A stretch of DNA of 56,675 bases from Candidatus Marinarcus aquaticus (GCF_004116335.1 NZ_PDKN01000012.1:1-56675), one strand, 5' to 3'. Positions 33,581-41,832 are shown, numbered from the stretch's first letter. Translations and numbers: made by a program. The notes: generated by a model from the sequence alone, not told the origin.

Positions 33581-34399
33581 TTATCCTTGTAAGTTATTTG
33601 TTATTATTGTTCCGAAACTAACCTTTTGATTTGTTAAATCTTTTAAGTTAACAAAATCCTTTTCCCAAATCATAACCACGGTTGAACCCATCTTGAAGTA
33701 ACCTAAACAGTCTCCTTTTTTAATCTCTAAGTCATCATACTCAATGCATTTGATCTCTTGCGTATCGATATTCGTCTCTACACTTGGTTCAAACTCAAAT
33801 ACCATTTGCCCCACATTCAAAGCACCCACAAAAACCATATAAAAAAGCTTGTTATCTTCGGTTTCACACTCTAAAATCACACGCTCATTTTGGCAAAACA
33901 GATGCAACTCTTTTTTTAAATATCTGAAGTTAACTGGGTAGAGTTTTCCAGGTACATGAATAAGTTTTTTAACTTTACAATCATACGCAGCATGGTATCG
34001 ATGATAATCTTTTGGTGATAAATAGAAGTTCATGAACGCACCATCGAGCACTTTGCCTCGATTCTCTTTTGAAACATAATAGCTCAAAAGCTCTTCAACA
34101 TCATACGCCATGCCTTTGATTTGCAACAGAGTATTCGTTTGCAATTTTCCAGACTCAGTGATAAAACTATCTGCTGGTGAGATAAAATTGGCTTTGCTTT
34201 GGTCAATCTCTCTTGGCTGAAGCAGTGCGCGTGTGAACAAAGCATTTAAAGAACGATACTCTTCAGGTTTTAAAAACTCCTTCATGTCCAACTTCAAAAA
34301 AAAGACATAGCCTTTGTTGATGATTGTTTGAATGAATGATGGAAATTCTGTTTTAGCAAATTTCCCGAAATATTGTGAAATGACATTGGTGATATGCAT
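33581..34399 (-). CDS. psd: Phosphatidylserine decarboxylase proenzyme
   Basis: Psd (272 residues) makes phosphatidylethanolamine from phosphatidylserine at the inner membrane. The self-cleavage site is the Gly-Ser pair in YFKMGSTVVM, where Ser becomes the pyruvoyl group (the family more often has LGST). Catalytic His residues are in FYLSPKDYHRYHA, and NFRYLKKELHLFCQNER is typical. It has no long N-terminal extension. AAAGGA precedes the ATG. Confidence 0.94.
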   Translation of the reverse strand: MHITNVISQYFGKFAKTEFPSFIQTIINKGYVFFLKLDMKEFLKPEEYRSLNALFTRALLQPREIDQSKANFISPADSFITESGKLQTNTLLQIKGMAYDVEELLSYYVSKENRGKVLDGAFMNFYLSPKDYHRYHAAYDCKVKKLIHVPGKLYPVNFRYLKKELHLFCQNERVILECETEDNKLFYMVFVGALNVGQMVFEFEPSVETNIDTQEIKCIEYDDLEIKKGDCLGYFKMGSTVVMIWEKDFVNLKDLTNQKVSFGTIITNNLQG

Positions 34400-34457
34400 T
34401 GTGTTCCTTTTAAAAAATCTATTTTATCCAAACTTGACTTGATTTTTAAAATTTAAA

Positions 34458-34488
34458 TTTAACTCGTTAAAATAAGATAAAAATTATC
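34458..34488. promoter_or_regulatory. Two palindromes in the psd / Cys-rich divergent region
   Basis: TTTAAC-TC-GTTAAA (34458-34471) and GATAA-AAA-TTATC (34476-34488) are perfect inverted repeats in the 140-bp divergent intergenic region. They could be operators for psd or for the small Cys-rich gene. The second resembles GATAAT-type metal-regulator half-sites, but that is weak evidence. Confidence 0.35.
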
Positions 34489-34539
34489 CTAATTAGCTAA
34501 TCTTCCATTTTATAAAAATTATATAATAAGGATTTAAAT

Positions 34540-34776
34540 ATGCATAAAGTTTTAGTGGCACAAGAGTGTGGATGTTTCAAACGAAGCGACTTATCAAACA
34601 ATATTTCTGTAGAGAGTAAAGATGACGCATTAAGCAAAGCCATAGAGATGCGAGATATCATGAATGATGAATTCTGTGGTAAACACGACTTTGAAGTCTT
34701 AGAAGAGAGCAATAATTTTGTTATTGGTTTTAAACAAGAAGCGCACAGCGGATGCTGTGGTGGAGGTTGCCACTAA
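34540..34776 (+). CDS. 78-residue Cys-rich small protein
   Basis: The protein has Cys at 10 and 12 (QECGCF), Cys46 and a C-terminal cluster SGCCGGGCH (Cys72, 73, 77, His78). The middle is helical (DDALSKAIEMRDIMND). The arrangement suggests metal binding. AAGGAT precedes the ATG. No characterised family is recognised. It is monocistronic, ending at a perfect bidirectional terminator. Confidence 0.75.
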   Translation: MHKVLVAQECGCFKRSDLSNNISVESKDDALSKAIEMRDIMNDEFCGKHDFEVLEESNNFVIGFKQEAHSGCCGGGCH

Positions 34777-34800
34777 TATACAGCCTTCTGGCTGTATATT
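34775..34800. terminator. Bidirectional terminator between the Cys-rich gene and mltA
   Basis: AATATACAGCC (34775-34785) and GGCTGTATATT (34790-34800) are perfect 11-bp arms around TTCT. It serves two convergent genes. Confidence 0.8.
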
Positions 34801-34801
34801 A

Positions 34802-35893
34802 TCAGTTGGGCATTAATACAAACAGCTTTCCAGCCTCTTTCATTCGTCCAGCTGTGGCTTCTGCCTCTTTTCCATATCCCCAGAAAAAATCTGCTCGAAT
34901 CTTTCCTTTAATAGCACCACCCGTATCAGCAGCAACCATCAGTTGAGAAATGTCCTCTTTGGTTAAAGGGTTTCTTGTTTGAATAAACACAGGCACTCCC
35001 AATGGAATATACTTTCGATCAACTGCCAAGTTTCGTTTGGCCACCAATGGTACCCCTAAACTTCCTGTAGCACTCTGGTCATTTTCATGGAAAAAGACAT
35101 AACTTTCGTTGACATTCAAGACTCTGTCTGTCTCTTCAGGATGGTCTTCAAACCATCGCTTCATCGCTTGCATCGAACCACCATACTCTTTTAACAATCC
35201 ATTGCTGATCATATATTTTCCAACGGAGTTATAGTTTCGACCATTTTGATTGGCATAACCCACATTGATGATTTCTCCTGTGTCTAATTGTACTTTTCCC
35301 GAACCTTGAATATGTAAGAAGAACAGATCAACTTTGTCATCCACATAACAAATGGCTTCCATATTCTCACTCTCTTTGATTTCTCCTCGTGATGCATACG
35401 GCACAAGGGTATTGCCTACAAGTTTACCTCGCAATCTGTAACGCTTCAATTCAGGATAAATCGCACTTAAGTTCACCGTCACTAAATCGTTTGGTTCTTT
35501 ATAAATAGGGTATTGATATTTGTCTGTTTTGGTTCTGCTTCCATGAAGTAAAGGTTCGTAATACCCTGTAATCAACCCTTCATCGCTGTGGTGATCATCG
35601 TAGAGCTTATAAGGAGTAAAGTTGCTTTGAAAAAACTCTTTGGCCGATACATAATCTTGTGCTTGTACACACGCTTTTTTTAAGATGGCTTTTCGTTTTG
35701 CTTTCTCACATCCACGTTTAAATACCATAAAAGCGTGCTCTAAGTCATCTTGTTCAAACCCTTCTAAGTCATTCCAGTCTGCCTCTTTAAAATTTCCTTT
35801 TGAGACATCTTCAAATGAAGCATATTTTGGGGTACATCCGGTGATTAAAAACAGTGCGCCAAGTGTTAAAATAAATAGATATGTTCTTTTCAA
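34802..35893 (-). CDS. mltA: Membrane-bound lytic murein transglycosylase A (lipoprotein)
   Basis: MltA cleaves peptidoglycan glycan strands to 1,6-anhydro ends. The start is placed at TTG 35893: AAAAGG lies 7 nt upstream, and the product then begins directly with a lipoprotein signal (KRTYLFILTLGALFLITGC, lipobox I-T-G-C). A GTG at 35926 is an alternative. Family signatures include GLITGYYEPLLHGSR, CYVDDKVDLFFLHIQGSG, YVFFHENDQSATGSLGVPL, and the catalytic-Asp region MVAADTGGAIKGKIRADFFWG. The length is about 363 residues. Confidence 0.92.
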   Translation of the reverse strand: MKRTYLFILTLGALFLITGCTPKYASFEDVSKGNFKEADWNDLEGFEQDDLEHAFMVFKRGCEKAKRKAILKKACVQAQDYVSAKEFFQSNFTPYKLYDDHHSDEGLITGYYEPLLHGSRTKTDKYQYPIYKEPNDLVTVNLSAIYPELKRYRLRGKLVGNTLVPYASRGEIKESENMEAICYVDDKVDLFFLHIQGSGKVQLDTGEIINVGYANQNGRNYNSVGKYMISNGLLKEYGGSMQAMKRWFEDHPEETDRVLNVNESYVFFHENDQSATGSLGVPLVAKRNLAVDRKYIPLGVPVFIQTRNPLTKEDISQLMVAADTGGAIKGKIRADFFWGYGKEAEATAGRMKEAGKLFVLMPN

Positions 35894-35965
35894 TGCTTTG
35901 CCTTTTGGTTTTTGTAATTTTAGCACGAAAAAGTTACGGAAAAGTTAATGCCAGAAAATTAAGTC

Positions 35966-36247
35966 TTAGGATTGAGAGTAAACCTCTTTTAAACCACACT
36001 CTTTACAACGATACTCTATGTCGTACACACCACAGCATCCGTGGCTTTTTAAAACATTTTTAGTGATTACTTCTTGGGTAAATCGTGTCTTATTGACCTC
36101 ATCAAAAAAGACTTTGGCTTTGGCTCCACACGATGGGCACTCACCTCGATTGAGTTTGTCTACTCGAGAATGTTTGTTTTTAAAATATAAAAGTATGGCA
36201 AATATTGAAATTAAAAAAAGTAAGAGTATAAAAATAAGGGTTTGCAT
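35966..36247 (-). CDS. Membrane-anchored zinc-ribbon protein
   Basis: This 93-residue protein has an N-terminal TM (about 3-22) then a basic stretch and a soluble domain with two CxxC pairs (GECPSCG and RCKECG) and SHGCCGVYD between them. The pairs probably bind one zinc. No functional family is recognised. It lies about 70 bp upstream of mltA on the same strand, and downstream of dnaK and the 39-bp repeat pair. Confidence 0.7.
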   Translation of the reverse strand: MQTLIFILLLFLISIFAILLYFKNKHSRVDKLNRGECPSCGAKAKVFFDEVNKTRFTQEVITKNVLKSHGCCGVYDIEYRCKECGLKEVYSQS

Positions 36248-36286
36248 CAGGGAAGTTACCTCCCCTTTTGCATCGAGAACATCATC

Positions 36287-36364
36287 TTGCGCTTCTCAAA
36301 GTACCATTCAGGTACTTCTGCGATATTGCGCTTCTCAAAGTGCCATTTAGGCACTTCTGCGATG
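36287..36364. repeat. Tandem 39-bp repeat pair with covarying palindrome
   Basis: There are two abutting 39-bp units (36287-36325 and 36326-36364), each starting TTGCGCTTCTCAAAGT. Each holds an inverted repeat: AAGTACC/GGTACTT in unit 1 and AAGTGCC/GGCACTT in unit 2. The A-to-G change in one arm is matched by T-to-C in the other, so pairing is preserved. The pair lies between the dnaK stop and the zinc-ribbon gene. Confidence 0.75.
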
Positions 36365-36393
36365 CTCTTCTTTTTTAGCTTTTTGTACAAAGA

Positions 36394-38286
36394 TTATTCA
36401 ACTTCCGCGTCGATAACATCGTCATCATCTTTTTTAGCTTTAGCGTTTGGTTGACCTTGAGCACCTGCTTGGTCACCACCCTCTTTTTTGTACATTGCTT
36501 CAGCAAGTTTGTGAGATTTTTCAGTTAAAGCTTTTACTTTATCTTCAATTTGCTCTTTGCTTGCATTTTCATCTTTTAATACTTCTTCAAGTTCAGCTGC
36601 GGCATCAATAATTGCTTTTTTCTCATCTTCAGATACGGCATCTTCGTTCTCTTCTAACGTTTTTTTAGTAGAGTGTAACAATGCGTCTGCTTGATTTCTG
36701 ATTTCAATCACCTCTTTTTTCTTCGCATCTGCTTCTTTGTTTGCTTCTGCTTCTTGAACCATTTTTTCAATCTCTTCATCACTTAATCCAGATGAACCAG
36801 AAATAGTAATTTTGTTCTCTTTACCAGTCCCTTTATCTTTAGCAGATACATTTAAAACACCATTGGCGTCAATGTCAAATGTAACTTCAATTTGTGGAAC
36901 CCCTCTTGGAGCTGCTGGGATATCAGACAGTTCAAACATACCTAAAGATTTGTTGTCTTTAGCAAACTCTCTCTCACCTTGTCCTACGTGAATAGAAACA
37001 GCTGGTTGGTTGTCTTCAGCAGTTGAGAATGTTTGTGATTTTTTAACAGGAATGGTTGTCCCTTTTTCAATCAGTTTTGTTAATACTCCACCTAATGTTT
37101 CAATACCAAGTGAAAGTGGTGTAACGTCAAGTAATAATACATCTTTTACATCCCCTTTTAAAACACCCGCTTGAACTGCAGCACCAGCAGCAACCACTTC
37201 ATCAGGGTTAACACCTTTATTTAAATCTTTTCCGAAGAACTCTTTAACCACTGCGTTTGCTTTTGGTAATCTTGTTGATCCACCCACCATGATTACTTCT
37301 TGGATTTCACCTTTATCTAAATCTGCATCTTTAAGAGCAGTTTTGATGTGTTGCAGTGTTTCAGCAATTAAGTGTTCTGTCATAGACTCGAATTTTGCTC
37401 GAGTGAGTGATTTAACTAAGTGAACTGGTCCAGCATTACCCATAGAGATAAATGGTAAGTTAATCTCTGTTGACTCAGCAGATGAAAGCTCTTTTTTCGC
37501 ATTTTCAGCGGCATCTTTCAGTCTTTGAAGTGCCATTTTATCTTTTTTGATGTCAAATCCATTTTCAGATTCGAACTCTTTTGCTAACCAATCAATAATA
37601 GCATTATCGAAGTCATCTCCACCTAAGAATGCATTACCATCTGTTGAAAGTACTTCAAATGTTCCATCACCAATTTCTAAAACAGTAACGTCGAATGTTC
37701 CTCCACCTAAATCGTAAACAAGAACTTTCTCTTCACCTTTTTTATCTAAACCATACGCTAAAGATGCTGCAGTTGGTTCATTGATAATTCTTAATACATT
37801 AAGACCCGCAATGGTTCCTGCTTCTTGAGTTGCTTTTCTTTGTGCATCGTTGAAGTATGCTGGTACAGTAATAACTGCATCCGTAACAGGTGCACCTAAA
37901 TACTCTTCAGCATCTGCTTTTAATTTTCCTAAGATTTTTGCAGAGATTTCTTGTGGAGTATAAACTTTATCTCCAATTTCAACGGCTGCTGCACCATTTC
38001 TGTTAACGATTTTGTACCCTACTTTAGATTGTGCTTCTTTCGCATTCTCTTCATCCATCATAAGACCCATGATTCTTTTTACAGAATAAATAGTCTTCTC
38101 TGGGTTTGTGATTGCTTGTCGTTTTGCTGGGTCCCCTACTAGAACTTCACCTTTGTCTGTAAATGCAACGATTGATGGAGTTGTGTTTTTTCCTTCTTTA
38201 TTTGGAATAACCTTTGCTTCACCACCTTCGTATACTGCCATACAAGAGTTTGTTGTACCTAAATCTATACCAATAACTTTGCTCAT
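36394..38286 (-). CDS. dnaK: Chaperone DnaK (Hsp70)
   Basis: DnaK (630 residues) is a full-length cytoplasmic Hsp70. The nucleotide-binding domain starts [17 protein letters not shown] and contains [15 protein letters not shown] and [10 protein letters not shown] linker ([16 protein letters not shown]), the substrate-binding domain and an acidic helical lid ending [12 protein letters not shown] follow. It acts with GrpE and a DnaJ protein that is not in this window. It is the third gene of the hrcA-grpE-dnaK cluster but is separated from grpE by 272 bp of hairpin-rich DNA. Confidence 0.98.
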   Translation of the reverse strand: MSKVIGIDLGTTNSCMAVYEGGEAKVIPNKEGKNTTPSIVAFTDKGEVLVGDPAKRQAITNPEKTIYSVKRIMGLMMDEENAKEAQSKVGYKIVNRNGAAAVEIGDKVYTPQEISAKILGKLKADAEEYLGAPVTDAVITVPAYFNDAQRKATQEAGTIAGLNVLRIINEPTAASLAYGLDKKGEEKVLVYDLGGGTFDVTVLEIGDGTFEVLSTDGNAFLGGDDFDNAIIDWLAKEFESENGFDIKKDKMALQRLKDAAENAKKELSSAESTEINLPFISMGNAGPVHLVKSLTRAKFESMTEHLIAETLQHIKTALKDADLDKGEIQEVIMVGGSTRLPKANAVVKEFFGKDLNKGVNPDEVVAAGAAVQAGVLKGDVKDVLLLDVTPLSLGIETLGGVLTKLIEKGTTIPVKKSQTFSTAEDNQPAVSIHVGQGEREFAKDNKSLGMFELSDIPAAPRGVPQIEVTFDIDANGVLNVSAKDKGTGKENKITISGSSGLSDEEIEKMVQEAEANKEADAKKKEVIEIRNQADALLHSTKKTLEENEDAVSEDEKKAIIDAAAELEEVLKDENASKEQIEDKVKALTEKSHKLAEAMYKKEGGDQAGAQGQPNAKAKKDDDDVIDAEVE

Positions 38287-38347
38287 TTTTTCTTCCTTAA
38301 TTTTATTTTATAAAATGAAGGGACCATCTTTTTTGATGTTCTTTAGC

Positions 38348-38366
38348 GGTTGAAATAAATTCAACC
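38348..38366. other. Stem-loop in the dnaK leader
   Basis: GGTTGAA (38348-38354) and TTCAACC (38360-38366) are perfect arms around ATAAA. It is the hairpin nearest dnaK in the grpE-dnaK gap. Confidence 0.4.
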
Positions 38367-38384
38367 TAAGAATCAATCCTAAAG

Positions 38385-38402
38385 CACATGCTGAAGCATG
38401 TG
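38385..38402. other. CACATGCT-GA-AGCATGTG palindrome in the grpE-dnaK gap
   Basis: Perfect 8-bp arms flank GA. No T-run follows, so an RNA structural or processing site is more likely than a terminator. Confidence 0.4.
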
Positions 38403-38470
38403 TGATTCCCTCATGTTGTTTAACTTCATTGATAGTTTTTTGACGTTGCGGTCAGTGATGCAATGCATCA

Positions 38471-38529
38471 AATGAATAATGAAAAGTGAAAAATGAATAA
38501 TTTCAGAAAATCACTCTTCATTGTTCATT
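38471..38529. other. Long imperfect stem-loop in the grpE-dnaK gap
   Basis: The arms 38471-38488 (AATGAATAATGAAAAGTG) and 38512-38529 (CACTCTTCATTGTTCATT) are 18 nt and pair at 16 positions, with a 23-nt loop. A smaller TGATGC-AAT-GCATCA palindrome precedes it at 38456-38470. Confidence 0.45.
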
Positions 38530-38545
38530 ATTACCTATTCATTTA

Positions 38546-38572
38546 TTTGTAAAAAGTTTTACTTTTTACAAA
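38546..38572 (-). terminator. Hairpin overlapping the grpE stop codon
   Basis: TTTGTAAAAAGT (38546-38557) and ACTTTTTACAAA (38561-38572) are perfect 12-bp arms; the grpE stop codon (complement of 38559-38561) sits at the loop. It could attenuate transcription between grpE and dnaK, or protect the upstream mRNA. The stem is AT-rich and no T-run follows. Confidence 0.5.
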
Positions 38573-39128
38573 TACTCACCATCGCTGGTCGAAGTAGTCT
38601 CTCTTTATACTTATACCCCTTTTGAAGCTGTTGAACAATTTGTCCATCTTCATGATCTGGGCTATCTACTTGCATGACTGCATCGTGGAAGTTTGGATCA
38701 AATTCACCGTCTGTTTCTACTGTGGTAATATCGTGTTTTTCAAACGCCGTGTAGAAGTTTTTAATGGTTAACTCAACCCCTTGCTTCAATTTTGCAAGCA
38801 ACTCTTCTGCAGGCAGTTCTGTTGCAGCCTCTTCTGCTGCTAGTGCCATCTCCAATGTATCAATGGGTGCAAGTAAATCTTTTGCAAACTTCTCAGACGC
38901 ATAATCAATAGCTTGATACTTCTCTTTTTCTAAACGTTTTTTAATGTTTTCAAAATCCGCATGTACTCTTAAATATTTATCTTCACTCTCTTTTAACGCC
39001 TCTTCAAGTTGCGCTACTTTCTCTTCTAAAGTGGGTTCAGCCGCTTCTTGTGTAGCTTCTGCTGTCTCCTCTTCATTTTGTACTTCTTCTTGAATAACTT
39101 CTTCTTGTTCGTTTATTTTATCACTCAA
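38559..39128 (-). CDS. grpE: Nucleotide exchange factor GrpE
   Basis: GrpE (189 residues) releases ADP from DnaK. A long acidic N-terminal coiled coil (about 5-65, very rich in Glu) leads into the conserved [19 protein letters not shown] and the C-terminal beta domain ([30 protein letters not shown]). It lies 14 nt after hrcA. Confidence 0.96.
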   Translation of the reverse strand: MSDKINEQEEVIQEEVQNEEETAEATQEAAEPTLEEKVAQLEEALKESEDKYLRVHADFENIKKRLEKEKYQAIDYASEKFAKDLLAPIDTLEMALAAEEAATELPAEELLAKLKQGVELTIKNFYTAFEKHDITTVETDGEFDPNFHDAVMQVDSPDHEDGQIVQQLQKGYKYKERLLRPAMVSICKK

Positions 39129-39142
39129 AATTGTCTCCTAAT

Positions 39143-39934
39143 TTATACCAATGTAATTTTATTAAAAAAGTATTCGTAGTCTTTGGAGAGTTCTCCCACT
39201 ACAAATATCTTTGTCTCATTACCATCAATCATGCAGTTATAACAAGCACCCATATATTCAGGAGGCAATAACTCATCAAAGTATAATCCCTCTTTGAATT
39301 GGTCAAGAATTCTTCCTGTTAAAAAATTGTTGATATCATGGTCTGCAAAGTTGTAATTCAATGCCAGTCGTAAAAACTCTTTAACATTATATATATTGAA
39401 ATCTCTGCTTTGTAAAACTCTGTTCACTTTTTCATAAATCTCAACCGCACCCACTTGTTTTGATATGTTGATGATATGAGAAATCTCAAACCCAATCATA
39501 TCACTTAAAAAACGATACAATGCATCAGAGTACTTAATGGTTACGGGGAATGTTGTAAACTCCAGCAACATATATTTCCCCTCTACATTAATGATATTTT
39601 GTAGTGTATCGGTTGTTTGGTTTTTAGCAAAAACGGTCAATCCAATTTTACTGGTCAAATACTCTAAAGCTTTTAAATTCACACCACCGATTTTAAAGTT
39701 CAACTTTGAAATCCAGTACTGCTTCAACGCTTCAGTTGTTGGAGTTCTTCCACTGCTTACGTGCTCTTGAGCAAGATAACCTTCATCACCCAACTTTTTA
39801 AAATATCCACGAATGGTTGCAGGTGAATATGTAATGTCATACATTGTTTTTAACTGAGTTGAACCAATGGGTTCAAGATGTTCAATGTACGCTTTGATTA
39901 TCGACTCTAATAAGAACTCTTTTTTATTTACCAT
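39143..39934 (-). CDS. hrcA: Heat-shock repressor HrcA
   Basis: HrcA is 263 residues, shorter than the usual 340 or so, as in other Campylobacterota. The N-terminal winged helix is clear (KKEFLLESIIKAYIEHLEPIGSTQL; SPATIRGYFKKLGDEGYL; VSSGRTPTTEALKQYW). The C-terminal dimerisation part is reduced. It represses its own operon and other chaperone genes through CIRCE elements; a CIRCE-like site lies in its own promoter. It is first in the hrcA-grpE-dnaK cluster. Confidence 0.92.
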   Translation of the reverse strand: MVNKKEFLLESIIKAYIEHLEPIGSTQLKTMYDITYSPATIRGYFKKLGDEGYLAQEHVSSGRTPTTEALKQYWISKLNFKIGGVNLKALEYLTSKIGLTVFAKNQTTDTLQNIINVEGKYMLLEFTTFPVTIKYSDALYRFLSDMIGFEISHIINISKQVGAVEIYEKVNRVLQSRDFNIYNVKEFLRLALNYNFADHDINNFLTGRILDQFKEGLYFDELLPPEYMGACYNCMIDGNETKIFVVGELSKDYEYFFNKITLV

Positions 39935-39953
39935 GATACTGTCTCACAATTTT

Positions 39954-39980
39954 TTAGCACTTTATGTCTTATACTGCTAA
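39954..39980. promoter_or_regulatory. CIRCE-like operator of hrcA-grpE-dnaK
   Basis: TTAGCACTT, 9 nt, then TACTGCTAA reproduces the 27-bp CIRCE layout (TTAGCACTC-N9-GAGTGCTAA) with mismatches at the inner ends. It lies immediately downstream of the -10 of the hrcA promoter, so bound HrcA would block initiation. Confidence 0.75.
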
Positions 39981-39983
39981 AGA

Positions 39984-40013
39984 ATTATAACGAATTGAGT
40001 CTTGATTTGTCAA
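39984..40013 (-). promoter_or_regulatory. Consensus sigma70 promoter of hrcA
   Basis: On the minus strand TTGACA (40008-40013), an 18-nt spacer and TATAAT (39984-39989) lead straight into the CIRCE-like operator. Confidence 0.8.
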
Positions 40014-40091
40014 GTAGTTTTTGGCAATTCCTTTATAATTGTGCTAAAGCATCCATTCTATGGTAAATATAGAACCTTAGGTGAAAATTAA

Positions 40092-40133
40092 TTGACCAAA
40101 GTCATGGCATCTGTTTTGCTTTTTAACTATACT
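40092..40133 (+). promoter_or_regulatory. FNR/CRP-family-like box with -10, upstream of the HPP gene
   Basis: TTGAC-CAAA-GTCAT (40092-40105) is a near-consensus FNR-type palindrome centred at 40098.5. A TATACT hexamer at 40128-40133 predicts a transcription start near 40140, which puts the box centre at about -41.5, the classic class II activator position. Confidence 0.5.
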
Positions 40134-40159
40134 GGCACTCAAAGAACAAGTGAGTCAAT

Positions 40160-40729
40160 ATGAAACAATTTTTACAACAATTTCAAAGAAACAGTACTGA
40201 AAAAATAGACTTAGCTAACCTCTTTTGGTCATGGATTGGCTCTTTTTTAGGGATTGTTTCTATCTCCTATTTACATTTTGACCTTTTAAAAGGTACGGAT
40301 TTGAGTCTGGTTATTGGTTCGTTTGGGGCAAGTGCTGTTTTAATCTATGGGGCAGTGCACTCCCCTTTGGCACAACCGCGTAATTTAATTGGTGGTCATA
40401 TTTTAAGTGCCATTGTGGGAGTGATCAGTTTTAAACTTTTAGGAGACTATATTTGGTTATGTTCTGCCGTTGCTGTAGCAACGGCAATTTTGGTAATGCA
40501 ACTGACTTTAACCCTTCATCCTCCAGGAGGTGCCACAGCTCTTATTGCTGTTATTGGAAGTGAAGAGATACACCACTTAGGTTTTTTATATGTTTTAGTA
40601 CCTGTGGCAACGGGAGCATTTATTATGTTAGGGATTGCTATTGTTATCAACAATATTCCCAAACACCGTTTTTATCCCAACAGTTTTAAAGATAGGAATT
40701 TTTTCAAGGATTTTTTTAAAAGAGACTAA
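40160..40729 (+). CDS. HPP-family membrane protein
   Basis: This 189-residue protein has four to five TM segments and the family signature LHPPGGATALIAVIG in the second half; GSFGASAVLIYG is also typical. Some HPP proteins from cyanobacteria and chloroplasts transport nitrite, but most bacterial members are uncharacterised. An FNR-like site in the promoter would suit a role in low-oxygen nitrogen-oxide metabolism; that is inference. The ATG lacks a strong ribosome site. Confidence 0.87.
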   Translation: MKQFLQQFQRNSTEKIDLANLFWSWIGSFLGIVSISYLHFDLLKGTDLSLVIGSFGASAVLIYGAVHSPLAQPRNLIGGHILSAIVGVISFKLLGDYIWLCSAVAVATAILVMQLTLTLHPPGGATALIAVIGSEEIHHLGFLYVLVPVATGAFIMLGIAIVINNIPKHRFYPNSFKDRNFFKDFFKRD

Positions 40730-41253
40730 CCAATTTCATAACACTTACCGAAACAAGTTTTTGAGTAACCTCTTGAAGAACAAGTTCTTCGCTCTCTTAC
40801 TTTTGTATTGACAAAAAGTAAGCAAAAACAACCACGGCTTCAAAGGTCTTACGACTTCCCTCACTCACTGTTTTGAATTTCTAGCTTGCGGAACTCGTCG
40901 AAAAAGTGCATTAAGCACTTTTCTCTCCTCAAACAGTCCTCAGCTTTTTCCGAAATGAAAAACAGACATTCGGCTTTTGCAGATGTGGTCATATTCCATA
41001 TTATACAAAAGAAGGTAAAGTAAAAATTTATCATCGTGAGACAATGTTTGATTTAGTAATTATGAAGGTGGAGCGTCAGTCCTTAGAAACAGTGCTTTTG
41101 CGCTACTTATTCTCGCGTTGAGAAAAGTAGCAAAGCGTGACTCACGAAAGTGAGCACAGGAGAGATTAGAAGCAAAGCTTCTGCATGTGTAGTTTATCTT
41201 AATCAATATATTTATATAAAAATAGTAGTATATTTTAACAAAGGATAATCATC
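40730..41253. repeat. Hairpin-rich non-coding stretch (REP/MITE-like)
   Basis: This 524-bp stretch has no convincing gene. It holds many inverted repeats: GAAGAAC-AA-GTTCTTC (40775-40790), CTTACTTTT/AAAAAGTAAG (40796-40822), AAAAGTGC/GCACTTTT (40902-40922), GCTACTTATTCTC/GAGAAAAGTAGC (41102-41131), CTCAC-GAAA-GTGAG (41141-41154) and AGAAGC-AAA-GCTTCT (41168-41182). The first long hairpin and the one at 41102 carry related CTACTTT-type arms and may mark the ends of one element. An open frame of 68 codons at 40915-41121 has no start codon. Confidence 0.5.
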
Positions 41254-41784
41254 ATGAATACTTTTATTAAAAATTATTATCAAATGTTATATGCAATTGA
41301 ACAGTCTATTGAACAAAAACTACAACTTCCTACATTGACATTAATTTACTCTACAATTGATAGTTTATCGTGGGTTGCATATGGTGATATAGGAGTTAAA
41401 AAACGATTTACAAAATGGATTCATGATTATATGTTTAGGACAAAAAAACTAAATGTCAATGCACTTGATTTGTATGCTGCAAGATGTGCTATTTTACATA
41501 CGTTAACTCCAAACTCAGACCTTTCAAATAATAATCAAGCTTCAACTTTATGGTATAGTTGGGGAATAGGAGAAGATATAGAACTTGAACAATTGATAAA
41601 AAAGAGAAAAGTGGAAAATGCAAAAGTAATTCATATCAATGAACTATACGAAAGTCTTAAATTAGGTATATTACAATTCATTCAAATTGAAAACTTAAAT
41701 GAAGATTCTCAAAAAAGAATAAATCAACATTATGAAAACATTACTAGAGAACAATTAACAAAATATCTAAAACTAAATAACTGA
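41254..41784 (+). CDS. Orphan protein with HEPN-like R-x4-H motif
   Basis: The 176-residue, mostly helical protein is not firmly recognised. The central segment LDLYAARCAILHTLTPNSDLS contains R77-CAIL-H82, the R-x4-H spacing of HEPN ribonuclease domains, preceded by long helices (IEQSIEQKLQLPTLTLIYSTIDSLSW). The C-terminal half is charged and Lys/Asn-rich. AAAGGAT precedes the ATG. It follows a hairpin-rich stretch and no antitoxin-like gene is adjacent. It could be a defence-type RNase, a toxin remnant, or an unrelated helical protein. Confidence 0.7.
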   Translation: MNTFIKNYYQMLYAIEQSIEQKLQLPTLTLIYSTIDSLSWVAYGDIGVKKRFTKWIHDYMFRTKKLNVNALDLYAARCAILHTLTPNSDLSNNNQASTLWYSWGIGEDIELEQLIKKRKVENAKVIHINELYESLKLGILQFIQIENLNEDSQKRINQHYENITREQLTKYLKLNN

Positions 41785-41832
41785 GTAAATTTATTGTTTT
41801 GACGCTGAGATTGCTACAAAGATGGCTTTTGC

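Noticed and set aside
39143-39934. Truncated or frameshifted hrcA
   Set aside because: The 263-residue length is short against Bacillus HrcA, but the frame is open, the HTH is complete and short HrcA is usual in Campylobacterota.
40915-41121. Open frame of 68 codons in the hairpin-rich gap
   Set aside because: No start codon near its 5' end, no ribosome site, and it ends inside a hairpin. Treated as non-coding repeat sequence.
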